Origin: Thermoanaerobaculia bacterium
GTDB lineage: Bacteria > Acidobacteriota > Thermoanaerobaculia > Multivoradales > JAHEKO01
Reading direction: 5' to 3'
NCBI GenBank assembly: GCA_945787635.1
Contig: CALZIK010000128.1
Coordinates: 1-37,402 of the forward strand
Length of the DNA: 37,402 nt
This document shows, piece by piece, positions 8,590 through 17,682 of the stretch. Numbering within the stretch: position 1 is the stretch's first letter; each line of letters opens with the position of its first letter. The translations under genes and the position numbers were made by a program. The notes under the pieces were generated by a model. The model worked only from the letters and a program-made list of their open reading frames with translations. It did not search any database and was not told where the DNA came from.

Positions 8590-11254
8590 CCATATAGCCG
8601 CAAGTCGGCGAGTCATATATGTGAGCATAGGGTTACTGATAGTTTCGGTCGGGAACAGGGACAACCTCAGCGCGGAGCCACACTCCGTCGAGACCGAGGT
8701 GCTTTTTCTTTCGGGTAGCGGCTCTGATCAGACCGTACCGTGGCAGTTTCGAGTCGATCGCGGGCGCCGAGCCGGGACCTGGAGTTGGATTCCGGTTCCG
8801 TCACAATGGGAGCTTCAGGGATTCGGCGCCTATGCCTACGGTCTGGATGATCCCGACCGAGAGCGCCATGCCGAAACGGGCCTCTACCGGCACGGCTTTG
8901 AGGTACCGGCGGCGTGGAGCGGGCGCCGCGTGCGGCTGGTCTTCGAAGGGGTGATGACCGACGCGTCGGTCAAGATCAATGGCCGAAGAGCCGGACCGAC
9001 GCATCGGGGCGGCTTCACCCGGTTCGCCCATGACGTGACGGATCTGCTCGACTACGGCGCCGGGAATGTCCTCGAGGTCGAGGTCCGGGAGGCCTCGACC
9101 GACGGCACGGTCAACGGTGCCGAACGCGAAGCCGACTACTGGCTTTTTGGTGGGATCTACCGGCCGGTCTACCTGGAGGCTCGGCCGGAGCGGTCGATCG
9201 AGCACGTGTCGATCGATGCGCGTCACGGCGGCGAGCTCGAGGTCGAGGTTGAGCTTTCGGGCGTGACCGGGGGCGAAGAGGTCACGGTTCAGGTTCGGGA
9301 TCCCGTCTCCGGTCTGGCGGTGGGTTCGGCGCTTGTCGGCCGGCTGGAAGCCGGTCAAGACACGAAGCGGCTTCAGGGGCGCTCTTCGGATGCGTGGAGC
9401 TGGAGCGCGGAGCGGCCGCACCTCTACCGGCTGGAGGTCACCCTCGCCGACGCGGGCAAAGCCCTTCACACGACGAGCCTCAGATTCGGTTTTCGCACGG
9501 TCGAGGTCAGGCTCAGCGACGGGCTCTACGTCAATGACCGACGGGTTCGACTGCGAGGAGTCAACCGGCACTCTTTCTGGCCCGATTCGGGAAGAGCGCT
9601 CGGCGTCGGTCGCAATCGCCGGGACGCCGAGCTTCTCAAAGCGCTCAATGCCAACGCGGTTCGAACGTCGCACTACCCGCCGGACCGCGAGTTTCTCGAG
9701 GCTTGCGACGAGCTCGGCCTATACGTGATCGACGAGCTGCCCGGCTGGCATGACGCCTATAGGGCCGGCGTCGGCAGCCGGCTGATCGCGGAGATGGTCC
9801 GCCGCGATCTCAACCATCCGTCGATCATCCTGTGGGCCAACGGCAACGAAGGCGGCTGGAACAGCCTCCTCGACAACGAGTTCCAGCGCCATGATGTGCA
9901 GTCACGGACGGTCATCCACCCTGGCTCGATCGCCGGCGGCATCGACGCGACTCACTACCCGGACTACCCGACGCTCGAGGCCATGCTCGGCGAGGACAAT
10001 CTGATCCGGAAAGTGGGGCGGCTCGGGAGACCGCGGCATCTGGTGCTGCCTACCGAGATGCTTCACGGGCTCTACGACGGCGGCGGCGGGGCCGGCCTCG
10101 AGGACTTCTGGCGTTTGCTCGAGGCCTCGCCACTGGCAGCCGGGGGCTTTCTATGGTCGCTGTTTGACGAAGGTGTCGTCCGCACCGATCTCGGAGGCGC
10201 CCTCGACACGCGAGGCAACTACGCTCCGGACGGCATCTTCGGTCCGTTCCGAGAGCCCGAAGCGAGCGTCGACACGATCCGCCGGCTGTGGGCTCCGGTT
10301 CGCCTTGAACACGCGGACTGGGAGACCGGGCGGGTGCGCCTCCAGAACCGGTACGCCGAGACGAATCTTTCCGAGCTGCGATTTCGCTGGCAGGGCCTGA
10401 CCCTTCCAGGTCCGGGCTCGGGCGCGACCGAAACGACCGTCTTCGACCTCGAGACTCCGGGCCCCGATCTCGAACCGGGGACGAGCGGTGAGCTTCGCTT
10501 GAGCGCCATGCCCGACGTTTTCTTTCATGCCCTGCGCCTGACAGCGCTTCACTCGAGTGGCCGGACGGTGAGCTCCTGGACCGGTTGGTCGGTCAATCCC
10601 TCGACCTTTCTGGCGCAATGGTTGGAGCCCAACGAAAGGGGGGAGCCGCAAGGCGGGACGAGGCCGTCGTGGCTCGAGGGGCCGACACCCCTTGGGGCTT
10701 CTGTTGACCCACCGGTCGAAGGTCGGGACTCGGACAGCGCCTGGCAGGCCTTCTCCTCCGGTTGGGTGCGGCTCGAGGTCGCGCACTCCGACCCGACTGG
10801 TTTCGCGCTCGACTTTGGGGACTTCGAGGTCGAGACCATCGAATGGCTGGGGGACGGCCCCGGGTCGGTGTGGGCCAACCGGCTCGTGGGGCCGACCCTG
10901 GGGGTCTGGCGGCGAGGTCTCGACAACCCGACAGCTCCCTGGCGAGGAGCGCGTGGCTTCTACCGTGGGGTCCGCTGGATTCGATTGCTGGGAGCAACGG
11001 GTAGCTTGACGGTGGTGGTCGAGCCCGAAGATCTGTTCGTGGGAGTCTCGTCGCCCAGCTTTCCGACCGATGCCCGAAATGCTCGGGCCGAGCTGCCGCC
11101 GCTGGGGACGGTATCGTTTCTGCGCAGGATCCCCGCCATCGGGACCAAGTTCCACGCCGCGACGAGCCTCGGGCCCGCGCCGGCGCCGGCGCATGCCGCG
11201 GGTCCCGAGGTGGCCCGCGTCGACGTCGTGTGGTTCAAGCGCGATCCGGTTTGA
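8582..11254 (+). CDS. Glycoside hydrolase family 2 enzyme (beta-galactosidase/beta-glucuronidase type)
   Basis: An 890-residue secreted GH2 enzyme. After a signal-like N-terminus (hydrophobic IYVSIGLLIVSVG), the sugar-binding jelly-roll domain covers about residues 45-205 (VPSQWELQGFGAYAYG, GLYRHGFEVP, DYWLFGGIYRPVYLEA). The immunoglobulin-like domain covers about 205-310 and the TIM barrel about 310-560. The catalytic acid/base is Glu423 in LWANGNEGGWN and the probable nucleophile is Glu492 in LVLPTEML. RGVNRHSFWPD and VRTSHYPPDREFLEACDELG are standard GH2 barrel motifs. The remaining 330 residues form extra beta domains. The ATG at 8582 overlaps the end of the radical SAM gene. The first 25 codons are unusually AT-rich (several ATA and one TTA codon), unlike the rest; GTG at 8621 is an alternative start that would shorten the signal. 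Sugar specificity cannot be read from sequence. Confidence 0.93.
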   Translation: MSNHIAASRRVIYVSIGLLIVSVGNRDNLSAEPHSVETEVLFLSGSGSDQTVPWQFRVDRGRRAGTWSWIPVPSQWELQGFGAYAYGLDDPDRERHAETGLYRHGFEVPAAWSGRRVRLVFEGVMTDASVKINGRRAGPTHRGGFTRFAHDVTDLLDYGAGNVLEVEVREASTDGTVNGAEREADYWLFGGIYRPVYLEARPERSIEHVSIDARHGGELEVEVELSGVTGGEEVTVQVRDPVSGLAVGSALVGRLEAGQDTKRLQGRSSDAWSWSAERPHLYRLEVTLADAGKALHTTSLRFGFRTVEVRLSDGLYVNDRRVRLRGVNRHSFWPDSGRALGVGRNRRDAELLKALNANAVRTSHYPPDREFLEACDELGLYVIDELPGWHDAYRAGVGSRLIAEMVRRDLNHPSIILWANGNEGGWNSLLDNEFQRHDVQSRTVIHPGSIAGGIDATHYPDYPTLEAMLGEDNLIRKVGRLGRPRHLVLPTEMLHGLYDGGGGAGLEDFWRLLEASPLAAGGFLWSLFDEGVVRTDLGGALDTRGNYAPDGIFGPFREPEASVDTIRRLWAPVRLEHADWETGRVRLQNRYAETNLSELRFRWQGLTLPGPGSGATETTVFDLETPGPDLEPGTSGELRLSAMPDVFFHALRLTALHSSGRTVSSWTGWSVNPSTFLAQWLEPNERGEPQGGTRPSWLEGPTPLGASVDPPVEGRDSDSAWQAFSSGWVRLEVAHSDPTGFALDFGDFEVETIEWLGDGPGSVWANRLVGPTLGVWRRGLDNPTAPWRGARGFYRGVRWIRLLGATGSLTVVVEPEDLFVGVSSPSFPTDARNARAELPPLGTVSFLRRIPAIGTKFHAATSLGPAPAPAHAAGPEVARVDVVWFKRDPV

Positions 11255-11359
11255 TCGGCCTTCTGCCATATACGGGCGCAACCCGGGGGTCTGCGGGCGC
11301 CGGATGAAACTTTCGCCGACGGTTTTTCGTCCTAGCTAGTTGAAACGGAGGACTCCCGC

Positions 11360-12349
11360 ATGCCTACCCTCACCCGATCGGTACGAATCGCCCTCGCATT
11401 GGCTCTTGTATGCGTGGCTTCGGCCGCGAACTCCGCCTTTGCCGGAGAGTTCCGGCTCGAGAGAACCTTGTCGTTGGCGCCGGGAGGAGTCGTCGATCTC
11501 AAGACGGATACCGGCCGTGTGTCGGTGCGGGGTACCTCTCGCAGCGACGTGCACGTAGTCGTGACCGCCGAGGAAGAGGACATCGAGGACAACTATGAGT
11601 TCAGCTTCGAGGAACATGGCGACCGAGTGGTGATTCGGGTCGAGAAGCGTGGCAGCTTTGCGCGCCGTTGGTTCAATTGGAGGAACTCACTCCGATTCGA
11701 CATCGAGGTGCCGCGACGCGTGGATCTCGACATTCGCGCGTCACGGGGCCGAGTCTCGGGCGAATTCGACGTCGACATCCCACGAGTCGTCGATCTGGAC
11801 ATCAGCACGGCGGGTGGCCGAATCTCCGCTCAAGACATCGACGGCAACGCGAGGCTCCACACCTCCGGTGGCCGCATAGAGCTGGAGTCGATCAGCGGCG
11901 CCGTGGACGCATCGACCAGCGGCGGTTCGATCTCCGCCGCCGAGCTGGGCGCGCGAGCCGACTTGTCCACCTCGGGCGGCTCGATCGCGGTCGAGGGAGT
12001 CGGGGGCGACCTGTCGGCGGAAACCTCGGGCGGTTCGATCAAGATCACCGACGCGGCCGGGCGAGTGCACGCCGATACCTCGGGCGGCTCGGTCACCGCT
12101 TCGTTCACGCCCGGCAACAGCGCCGGCGGCTCGCTGTCGAGCTCCGGTGGGCGGATCACCGCCTATATCGACCCTGCGGCGGGACTCGACATCGACGCCT
12201 CCACCTCGGGAGGCGGCGTCACCGTTGATCTTCCGATCACGATCCAGGGAAAGATCTCGCGACGAGCGGTGCGAGGAAGCCTGAACGGCGGCGGCGCGCT
12301 GCTGAGGCTTCACACCAGCGGCGGCGGGGTCACGATCAGGCCGCTGTAA
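11360..12349 (+). CDS. Secreted DUF4097 family beta-strand repeat protein
   Basis: A 329-residue exported protein with a clear Sec signal peptide (ALALALVCVASAANSAFAGE). The body is a DUF4097 / putative adhesin-type beta-strand repeat: short strands separated by a recurring TSGGSI, TSGGR or TAGGRI turn at least nine times between about residues 150 and 325, as expected for a right-handed beta-solenoid. An N-terminal non-repeat part contains VDLKTDTGRVSVRGTSRSDV, the usual start of this domain. The start is well supported by GGAGGA seven bases before the ATG. It is transcribed in the same direction as the GH2 gene but 105 bp downstream. The family often sits in cell-envelope or stress loci; no activity is known. 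Confidence 0.88.
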   Translation: MPTLTRSVRIALALALVCVASAANSAFAGEFRLERTLSLAPGGVVDLKTDTGRVSVRGTSRSDVHVVVTAEEEDIEDNYEFSFEEHGDRVVIRVEKRGSFARRWFNWRNSLRFDIEVPRRVDLDIRASRGRVSGEFDVDIPRVVDLDISTAGGRISAQDIDGNARLHTSGGRIELESISGAVDASTSGGSISAAELGARADLSTSGGSIAVEGVGGDLSAETSGGSIKITDAAGRVHADTSGGSVTASFTPGNSAGGSLSSSGGRITAYIDPAAGLDIDASTSGGGVTVDLPITIQGKISRRAVRGSLNGGGALLRLHTSGGGVTIRPL

Positions 12350-12384
12350 CCGCACTGGTTCCCGGCGCCGGCAGTCTCAGGTAG

Positions 12385-12406
12385 CGGTCGACCTCCGTGT
12401 CGACCG
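12385..12406. terminator. Hairpin between convergent genes, possible two-way terminator
   Basis: A perfect 8-bp inverted repeat (CGGTCGAC, loop CTCCGT, GTCGACCG) lies between the stop of the DUF4097 gene and the stop of the convergent MFS gene. The position suits a shared terminator. There is no T-run on either strand, so an intrinsic mechanism is not shown. Confidence 0.4.
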
Positions 12407-12494
12407 AAGACCGATAGGCGTTGCGAAGACGGTAGAGACAGGGACGTGGATCGCCACGACGCGGAAAGCTGACGAATCCTTACTCGGTGCCGGG

Positions 12495-13703
12495 TCACTG
12501 GACAGGGCGACGCACCCGCATCAGGCGTCGGATCGCCACGATGCCGAAGGCGGGCCCAAGCGCGAGCATCGCGAACGCCCAGCGCCAGGTCACCAGCTCG
12601 ACCAGGTGCGGAACCAGCTGGATCGTTGCCAAGGTCAGCAGAAAGCCGAGGGAAGTCTGGAGAGTGAGCGCGGTTCCTACGGCGTGCTGGGGGCATACCT
12701 CGGTGACCAGGGTGCTGAACTGCGCCGAGTCCGCGACCACGAAAAAGCCCCAGCTCCAGGCCACTAGTGCCAAGACCCAGGAGCTGGAGCCGAAGGTGAA
12801 GCCGATGCCGATGGAAAGCGCACCGCTCGCTGCCATGGCGAGATTCACCAGGCGTTCGCGGCCGGTGCGGTCCGCTTGCCAGCCTCCCCACACGCATCCG
12901 AGGCCGCCGGCGGCGATCGCGCCGAAGGAGAGGACGTCGAGGCTCGCGGTGTGCCCGCCCGCGGCATGCGAGCGCGTGCCGATCGACGCCGCCAGGAAAG
13001 CCGGAATCCAGGTCCACATCGCGTAGAGCTCCCACATGTGCCCCAGGTATCCTGCCGTGGCGAGCCGGGTCTCCCGGTGACGGACCACCGTTCCGGCGAG
13101 ACGCCACGAGAAGGGGCGTCTTTCGAATGGAAACGGCCCTTCCCGGTAGAAGACGGCGACCAGGGTGGCGGCTACGAGCGAGCCGGCCGAGGTCGCGAAA
13201 ACCACACCGCGAAAGTCGGCGGGATCGAGCGCGCGGACCAGATAGGGAGTCGCCTTGCCGATGGTAAGCGCTCCCACCACGGTTCCGATAGCCAAGCCGC
13301 GGCGATGTCGGAACCAAGTGGCGATCATCTTCATCGCCGGTGGGTAGACGCCGGCCAGAAAGACACCGGTCAGGAATCGCAGTCCGAGGGCGGCCTCGTA
13401 GCCGGGAGCGAACGCGAGGCAGGCGTTGGCCAGAGTCGTGCCCAGGGCGCATACGGAGAAATAGGCCCGAGAGGACAGCAGGTCGGCCAGGTTGAGAAGG
13501 GCTGCCAGGGCGGTTCCGACGACGAACCCGAGTTGGACGCTTCCCACCAGCCAACCCACCTGTCCCTGTCCCAGGTCCCAGGCCGACGTCAGTTGAGGCG
13601 AGACCGCCGCGGCGGAGAACCACGGCGACATGCCGAGAATCTCGGCCGTCGCGAGAAGGACCAGCATGGCCCAACGCTGCGATCCCTCAGTGCTCGGTCG
13701 CAT
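12495..13703 (-). CDS. MFS transporter, 12 transmembrane segments
   Basis: A 402-residue integral membrane protein with twelve hydrophobic segments in two six-helix halves, as in the major facilitator superfamily. The first helix region reads WAMLVLLATAEILGMSPWFS, and the loop between helices 2 and 3 resembles the MFS signature (NLADLLSSRAYF). Further signs are GLRFLTGVFLAGVYPPAMKM in helix 4 and GGWQADRTGRERLVNLAM between helices 8 and 9. It looks like the CynX/nitrate-type branch of general MFS proteins, but no substrate can be assigned, and it is far from the Nxr-like operon. The start is ATG at 13703. A longer frame begins at 13745 but its extra residues are not membrane-like. It is divergent from the archaemetzincin-like gene across 93 bp. 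Confidence 0.88.
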   Translation of the reverse strand: MRPSTEGSQRWAMLVLLATAEILGMSPWFSAAAVSPQLTSAWDLGQGQVGWLVGSVQLGFVVGTALAALLNLADLLSSRAYFSVCALGTTLANACLAFAPGYEAALGLRFLTGVFLAGVYPPAMKMIATWFRHRRGLAIGTVVGALTIGKATPYLVRALDPADFRGVVFATSAGSLVAATLVAVFYREGPFPFERRPFSWRLAGTVVRHRETRLATAGYLGHMWELYAMWTWIPAFLAASIGTRSHAAGGHTASLDVLSFGAIAAGGLGCVWGGWQADRTGRERLVNLAMAASGALSIGIGFTFGSSSWVLALVAWSWGFFVVADSAQFSTLVTEVCPQHAVGTALTLQTSLGFLLTLATIQLVPHLVELVTWRWAFAMLALGPAFGIVAIRRLMRVRRPVQ

Positions 13704-13796
13704 CTCTCGAGCTCTCTTCGGCTCGCTTGCGATCGCTCGCACCACTATCGAATGACCTTTGGCACTTGCGCTCCGCGAGTGCTGCTGACTTCTTGA

Positions 13797-14429
13797 ATGG
13801 CCTCATATGGGCTAGCGTTTTCGCTCGACAGTATGCACGAGATCGGCAAGCCGGCGGACACTCTATCGAGGCTCAACCTGGTGCGCATCGGCAAGCCGGT
13901 GAACCGGGCCGAGGTCGAAGCCATCGCGGAGCGCATCGGAGATGCCTTTCCCGGCTTTCTCCGATCGGTTCGAATCGTTGATTACGAGCCCCCAACGGTG
14001 GACGAGATCGAAGCCGATCTGCTCACCCAAGCGTTGGATCAGGAGGTAGGAGGCCACATCCTGGGGATCACCGACGCCGATCTCCTCGATCGGTCCGCGA
14101 GCGATTTCTTCCGGTTCATGTTCGGATGCAAGGACAACCGCAACCACGTGGCAGTCGTCTCGACGCGCCGCATCTCGACCGCCGACCCGGGTCGCTCGAT
14201 CGCTCGATTGCTCAAGGTGGGATTGCACGAGCTTGGGCACAACTTCGGCTTGACCCATCACTACTCGTATGAATCCGCCGGCGACGGTGGCTACTGTCCG
14301 ATGAGTAAGGGCGACTACAACCGGCACGGAGAGCGCAGCTACAAGCGCTCGGTCATCGACGGGCGGGGCCTTCGCTTCTGTCGCGCCTGCCGCCGGTTTC
14401 TCAACGTCGCTCACGGCCAGCTGGCGTAG
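13797..14429 (+). CDS. Archaemetzincin-like zinc metalloprotease with an altered second metal site
   Basis: A 210-residue protein with the extended metzincin motif HELGHNFGLTH (His144, Glu145, His148, His154), which binds catalytic zinc, and a following CPM (Cys167-Met169) and CRAC (Cys195, Cys198). In archaemetzincins the third His is followed directly by a Cys that helps bind a second zinc. Here that position is His155, and the spacing from CPM to CxxC is 25 rather than the usual 17 residues. The N-terminal part (LSRLNLVRIGKPVNRAEVEAI) is the alpha/beta half expected of the family, and DNRNHVAVVSTRRI precedes the active site. The ATG at 13797 is used; Met at 13833 is a possible later start. 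No signal peptide is evident, so it is probably cytoplasmic. Its substrate is unknown. Confidence 0.82.
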   Translation: MASYGLAFSLDSMHEIGKPADTLSRLNLVRIGKPVNRAEVEAIAERIGDAFPGFLRSVRIVDYEPPTVDEIEADLLTQALDQEVGGHILGITDADLLDRSASDFFRFMFGCKDNRNHVAVVSTRRISTADPGRSIARLLKVGLHELGHNFGLTHHYSYESAGDGGYCPMSKGDYNRHGERSYKRSVIDGRGLRFCRACRRFLNVAHGQLA

Positions 14430-14496
14430 CGGGCTCCCGATCGAGTCGTCGATCCCGCGATAGACTCGCGGTTTCCTTGGGATGGTGGCTCGCCTC

Positions 14497-17400
14497 ATGA
14501 TCGGCTCGACCCTCGCGCACTACAAGATCACGGCCAAGCTCGGCCACGGCGGCATGGGCGAGGTCTACCTGGCCGAGGACACCCGGCTCAAGCGCAAGGT
14601 CGCGCTCAAGGTGTTGTCGGCGGATGTGGCCGGCGACGCGGACCGCCTGGCGCGTTTTCAACGCGAGGCCGAGACCGTCGCCGGGCTGAACCATCCCAAC
14701 ATCGTCACCCTGTATTCGGTGGAATCGGAAGAGGAGGTCCACTTCATCACGATGGAGTTGGTGGAGGGCCGCACACTCGACGAGATCATCGCCCCGGAAG
14801 GCCTCTCGCTCGAGAAGGTGTTCGAACTGGCGATTCCCTTTGCCGACGCGCTCAGCGCCGCCCACGAGAGGGGCATCATCCATCGTGACTTGAAGCCCGC
14901 GAATGTCATGGTCACCGACGAGGGGCGGGTGAAGGTGCTGGACTTCGGTTTGGCAAAGCCGGTCGAGGAGCCCGGCTCCGAAGAGGAGGCCACCCAGCTT
15001 CTCACTGAGGAAGGCAGGGTGCTCGGGACGGTGCCCTACATGTCGCCCGAGCAGGTCAAAGGACAGCCTCTGGATCGGCGCTCGGACATCTTCTCGATGG
15101 GCGTGATGCTCTACGAGATGGCGACCGGCTCGCGACCGTTTCAGGGAGAAACCTCGGCGGAGTTGATCTCGTCTATCCTGCGCGACGAGCCGGCTCCGGT
15201 GAGCGAGGTCAAGGTCGACTTGCCGCACCATCTCGGCCGCGTCATCCGTCACTGTCTCGAAAAGAATCCCAAGCGCCGGTACCAGTCGGCACTGGATATC
15301 CGCAACGAGTTGGTGGATCTGCGCAGGGAGGTCGAGTCCGGCTCGGTTGTCAGCGAAAGCGCGATTGGCTCGGTATCGACCTCGGCGCTGCCTGCGGCCA
15401 AGGCTCACCCGGACGGCGAGCAGCCCACGACTTCGCGCACTGGGCGCAAGAGTTGGTGGATGCAGGCCGCGGGCGTGGCCGTGATCGTGGCCGTCGTTCT
15501 GATCGGCCTCAAACTCGCGCAAGGGTCCCGAGACTCGGACAACGTCTCCTCGAGGTCGGGCGCAATGGCCGCTGACACCTCGGACAAGCCTTCGATCGCG
15601 GTCATGTTCTTCGACAACCTCTCGGGTGATCCGAATCTCGACTGGCTCCGCAACGGCCTGACCGACATGCTGGTCACCGATCTTTCCCAGTCGCCCGACC
15701 TGCGCGTGTTGTCCACGAACCGCGTCTACCAGATCCTCTCCGACATGAAGAAGCTCGACGAGCGCATCGCCTCCTTCGAGGTCATCCGGGAAGTTGCCGA
15801 GCAGGCCTCCGCCGACAAGGTGATTCTCGGGAGCTTTGCCAAGCTGGGTGAGACGATTCGGATCTCGATCACCATCCAGGAGGCCGCGACCGGCGAGATC
15901 CTGAAATCGGACAGCGTCGACGCCAGCGCTCAGGAGGACATCTTCGCGCGAATCGACGATCTGTCGCGAGGCATCCGCCACAGCATCAGGCTTCCGGGCA
16001 AGCCCACGGTCGTTGCGGATCGGAATCTGGCCGAGGTCAGCACCCAGTCGGTCGAGGCGTACCGGCACTATATGGAGGCGGAGCGACTCCACTACGAAAG
16101 CCGCGATCTCGAGGCGATCGAGCACTACAGGAAGGCGGTCGAGGCCGACCCCGAGTTCGCGATGGCCTGGGCGAAGCTCTCGACCGCCTACAGCAACACG
16201 GGCAGGCAGGCCGAGGGGATCGAGTATGCCGAGCGGGCGATCGAGCATCTGGATCGCTTGACCGAGCCGGAACGGGCCTACATCGAGGGCCGCTACTACG
16301 GTCGCACCTTGGCGACGTTCGGGCGGGCGATCGAGACCTACAACGCGACGCTCGCCAAGTATCCGCATCTTACGAGCTTGGCCAACAACGTGGGGATTCT
16401 CTATTCAAGTGTGTGGCTCTACGAGGAGGCGATTGCCGCCTTCGAAGGAGCCCTCGTGCACGGCGACCGGTTTCCGGGCACCCACGGCGGACTGGCCGAG
16501 GCACATTTCTCGCTCGGCGAGACTGCCGAGGCGTCCGCTGTGCTCGACCGTTTTCTCGCCGAGAATCCGACGCAGTTCACCGGCTATCTCTACCGCGCCG
16601 AAATGAAGTTGGCGATGGGCGACATCGCCGGCGCCAAGGCCGACCTCGAGCGGGTCGAAGAGCTGCAGCCGGGGTACTTCGCTCTGGAGTTCTCACGGTA
16701 CGCGATCGGGGTGCTCGAGCGGGATTGGGATCGGGTCTCCGAGTCGATCGAAAAGCTTCGAGCTCTGCCGTTTGCCTTTGCGAAGGCGGCTGCCTACGGC
16801 CTCGAGATCAACAAGCTCTTCTATCTCGGCAATTGGACCGAAGCGATCGCGCTCATCGAGCCCGCAATCGAGGCTTGGGGCGGTCCCAGCGTTCAGCGCG
16901 CCGGTGTGTTGCTGAACATCGCGATGGGTTTTTACTTGAATGGAGAAGCGGAGCCGGCGCTCCGATACGCCCGGGCGGCTCGCGAAGAGGGCCGTGACGA
17001 CGCGCCGGACTACCTCGCCCATGGCATCGAAGCGCTTGCCCACCAGGCCCTGGGCCAGGAGCGACGCGCCGACCTTCTCATCGAGGAGCTAGCGCGGCGG
17101 GCGCAAGCCGTGCCGGGCCACACTCTCGAGTTCTGGCTGCATGAAACGCGCGGCCGGCTGGCGCTGGCGAGAGGCGCGACCGGCGAGGGCATCGCTGAGC
17201 TCGAAAAGGCTGAAGCCCTGCTTCCGAGCTTCGACCAGAACAGCTGCCGGGTCTGGTTCGCGCTCGGTGACGCGTACCTTGAAGCCGGACGATCGCGCGA
17301 CGCAGAGGCGAGGTTTCGCAAAATCCTCGAGTCCAATTCGGCCCGGGCGTTTTCCGGAGCCGAGTACGTGAGAAGCCATCTGCGCCTGGCGGAGCTCCTG

Positions 17401-17523
17401 AGGGAGCGCGGCGAGCTCGATGCCGCGCGCGAGCTCTACAAAACGTTTCTCGACTACTGGGAGAACGGCGATACCGACCGCTCGCAAGTCGCTCGGGCGC
17501 GGGAGTTTCTGGCTCGATCCTAG
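14497..17523 (+). CDS. Membrane Ser/Thr protein kinase with TolB-like and TPR extracytoplasmic part
   Basis: A protein of 1008 residues. The N-terminal kinase domain (about 5-270) has the glycine loop LGHGGMGEVYLAED, the VALKVL lysine, the catalytic loop HRDLKPANVMV (about 128), DFGLAKPV and the activation-loop end GTVPYMSPEQVKG. One membrane segment follows at about 318-343 (WMQAAGVAVIVAVVLIGLKL). The outer part begins with a TolB-N/adenylate-cyclase-associated module (SIAVMFFDNLSGDPNLDWLR, LGSFAKLGETIRISITIQEA) and continues as many TPR repeats to the C-terminus. The start is ATG at 14497 (MIGSTLAHYKI is the family's usual opening); ATG at 14482 is also in frame. Kinases with this layout are abundant in Acidobacteriota. 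The ligand and targets are unknown. Probably a single-gene transcript. Confidence 0.92.
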   Translation: MIGSTLAHYKITAKLGHGGMGEVYLAEDTRLKRKVALKVLSADVAGDADRLARFQREAETVAGLNHPNIVTLYSVESEEEVHFITMELVEGRTLDEIIAPEGLSLEKVFELAIPFADALSAAHERGIIHRDLKPANVMVTDEGRVKVLDFGLAKPVEEPGSEEEATQLLTEEGRVLGTVPYMSPEQVKGQPLDRRSDIFSMGVMLYEMATGSRPFQGETSAELISSILRDEPAPVSEVKVDLPHHLGRVIRHCLEKNPKRRYQSALDIRNELVDLRREVESGSVVSESAIGSVSTSALPAAKAHPDGEQPTTSRTGRKSWWMQAAGVAVIVAVVLIGLKLAQGSRDSDNVSSRSGAMAADTSDKPSIAVMFFDNLSGDPNLDWLRNGLTDMLVTDLSQSPDLRVLSTNRVYQILSDMKKLDERIASFEVIREVAEQASADKVILGSFAKLGETIRISITIQEAATGEILKSDSVDASAQEDIFARIDDLSRGIRHSIRLPGKPTVVADRNLAEVSTQSVEAYRHYMEAERLHYESRDLEAIEHYRKAVEADPEFAMAWAKLSTAYSNTGRQAEGIEYAERAIEHLDRLTEPERAYIEGRYYGRTLATFGRAIETYNATLAKYPHLTSLANNVGILYSSVWLYEEAIAAFEGALVHGDRFPGTHGGLAEAHFSLGETAEASAVLDRFLAENPTQFTGYLYRAEMKLAMGDIAGAKADLERVEELQPGYFALEFSRYAIGVLERDWDRVSESIEKLRALPFAFAKAAAYGLEINKLFYLGNWTEAIALIEPAIEAWGGPSVQRAGVLLNIAMGFYLNGEAEPALRYARAAREEGRDDAPDYLAHGIEALAHQALGQERRADLLIEELARRAQAVPGHTLEFWLHETRGRLALARGATGEGIAELEKAEALLPSFDQNSCRVWFALGDAYLEAGRSRDAEARFRKILESNSARAFSGAEYVRSHLRLAELLRERGELDAARELYKTFLDYWENGDTDRSQVARAREFLARS

Positions 17524-17682
17524 GCTCGGGCGAGACTGACCCTTCGAGCGACTCGATCACAGCGGTTGACGTGACGTTATGAGAGCCGTAACGAGGGTGA
17601 TCGAGGCTCGCGATAAGATTCCCGTAACGCGAGAGCAAGCCCCGCCTCTTCTGGGCGGCGGCAGAATTCATAGGAGTCGAAA

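Noticed and set aside
12495-13703. MFS protein as a nitrate/nitrite transporter serving the Nxr-like operon
   Set aside because: It lies over 10 kb away with unrelated genes between, and I see no NarK-specific signature motif.
14401-16368. 655-codon minus-strand frame opposite the kinase gene
   Set aside because: It is the antisense shadow of the kinase, whose catalytic motifs, membrane segment and TPRs are unmistakable.
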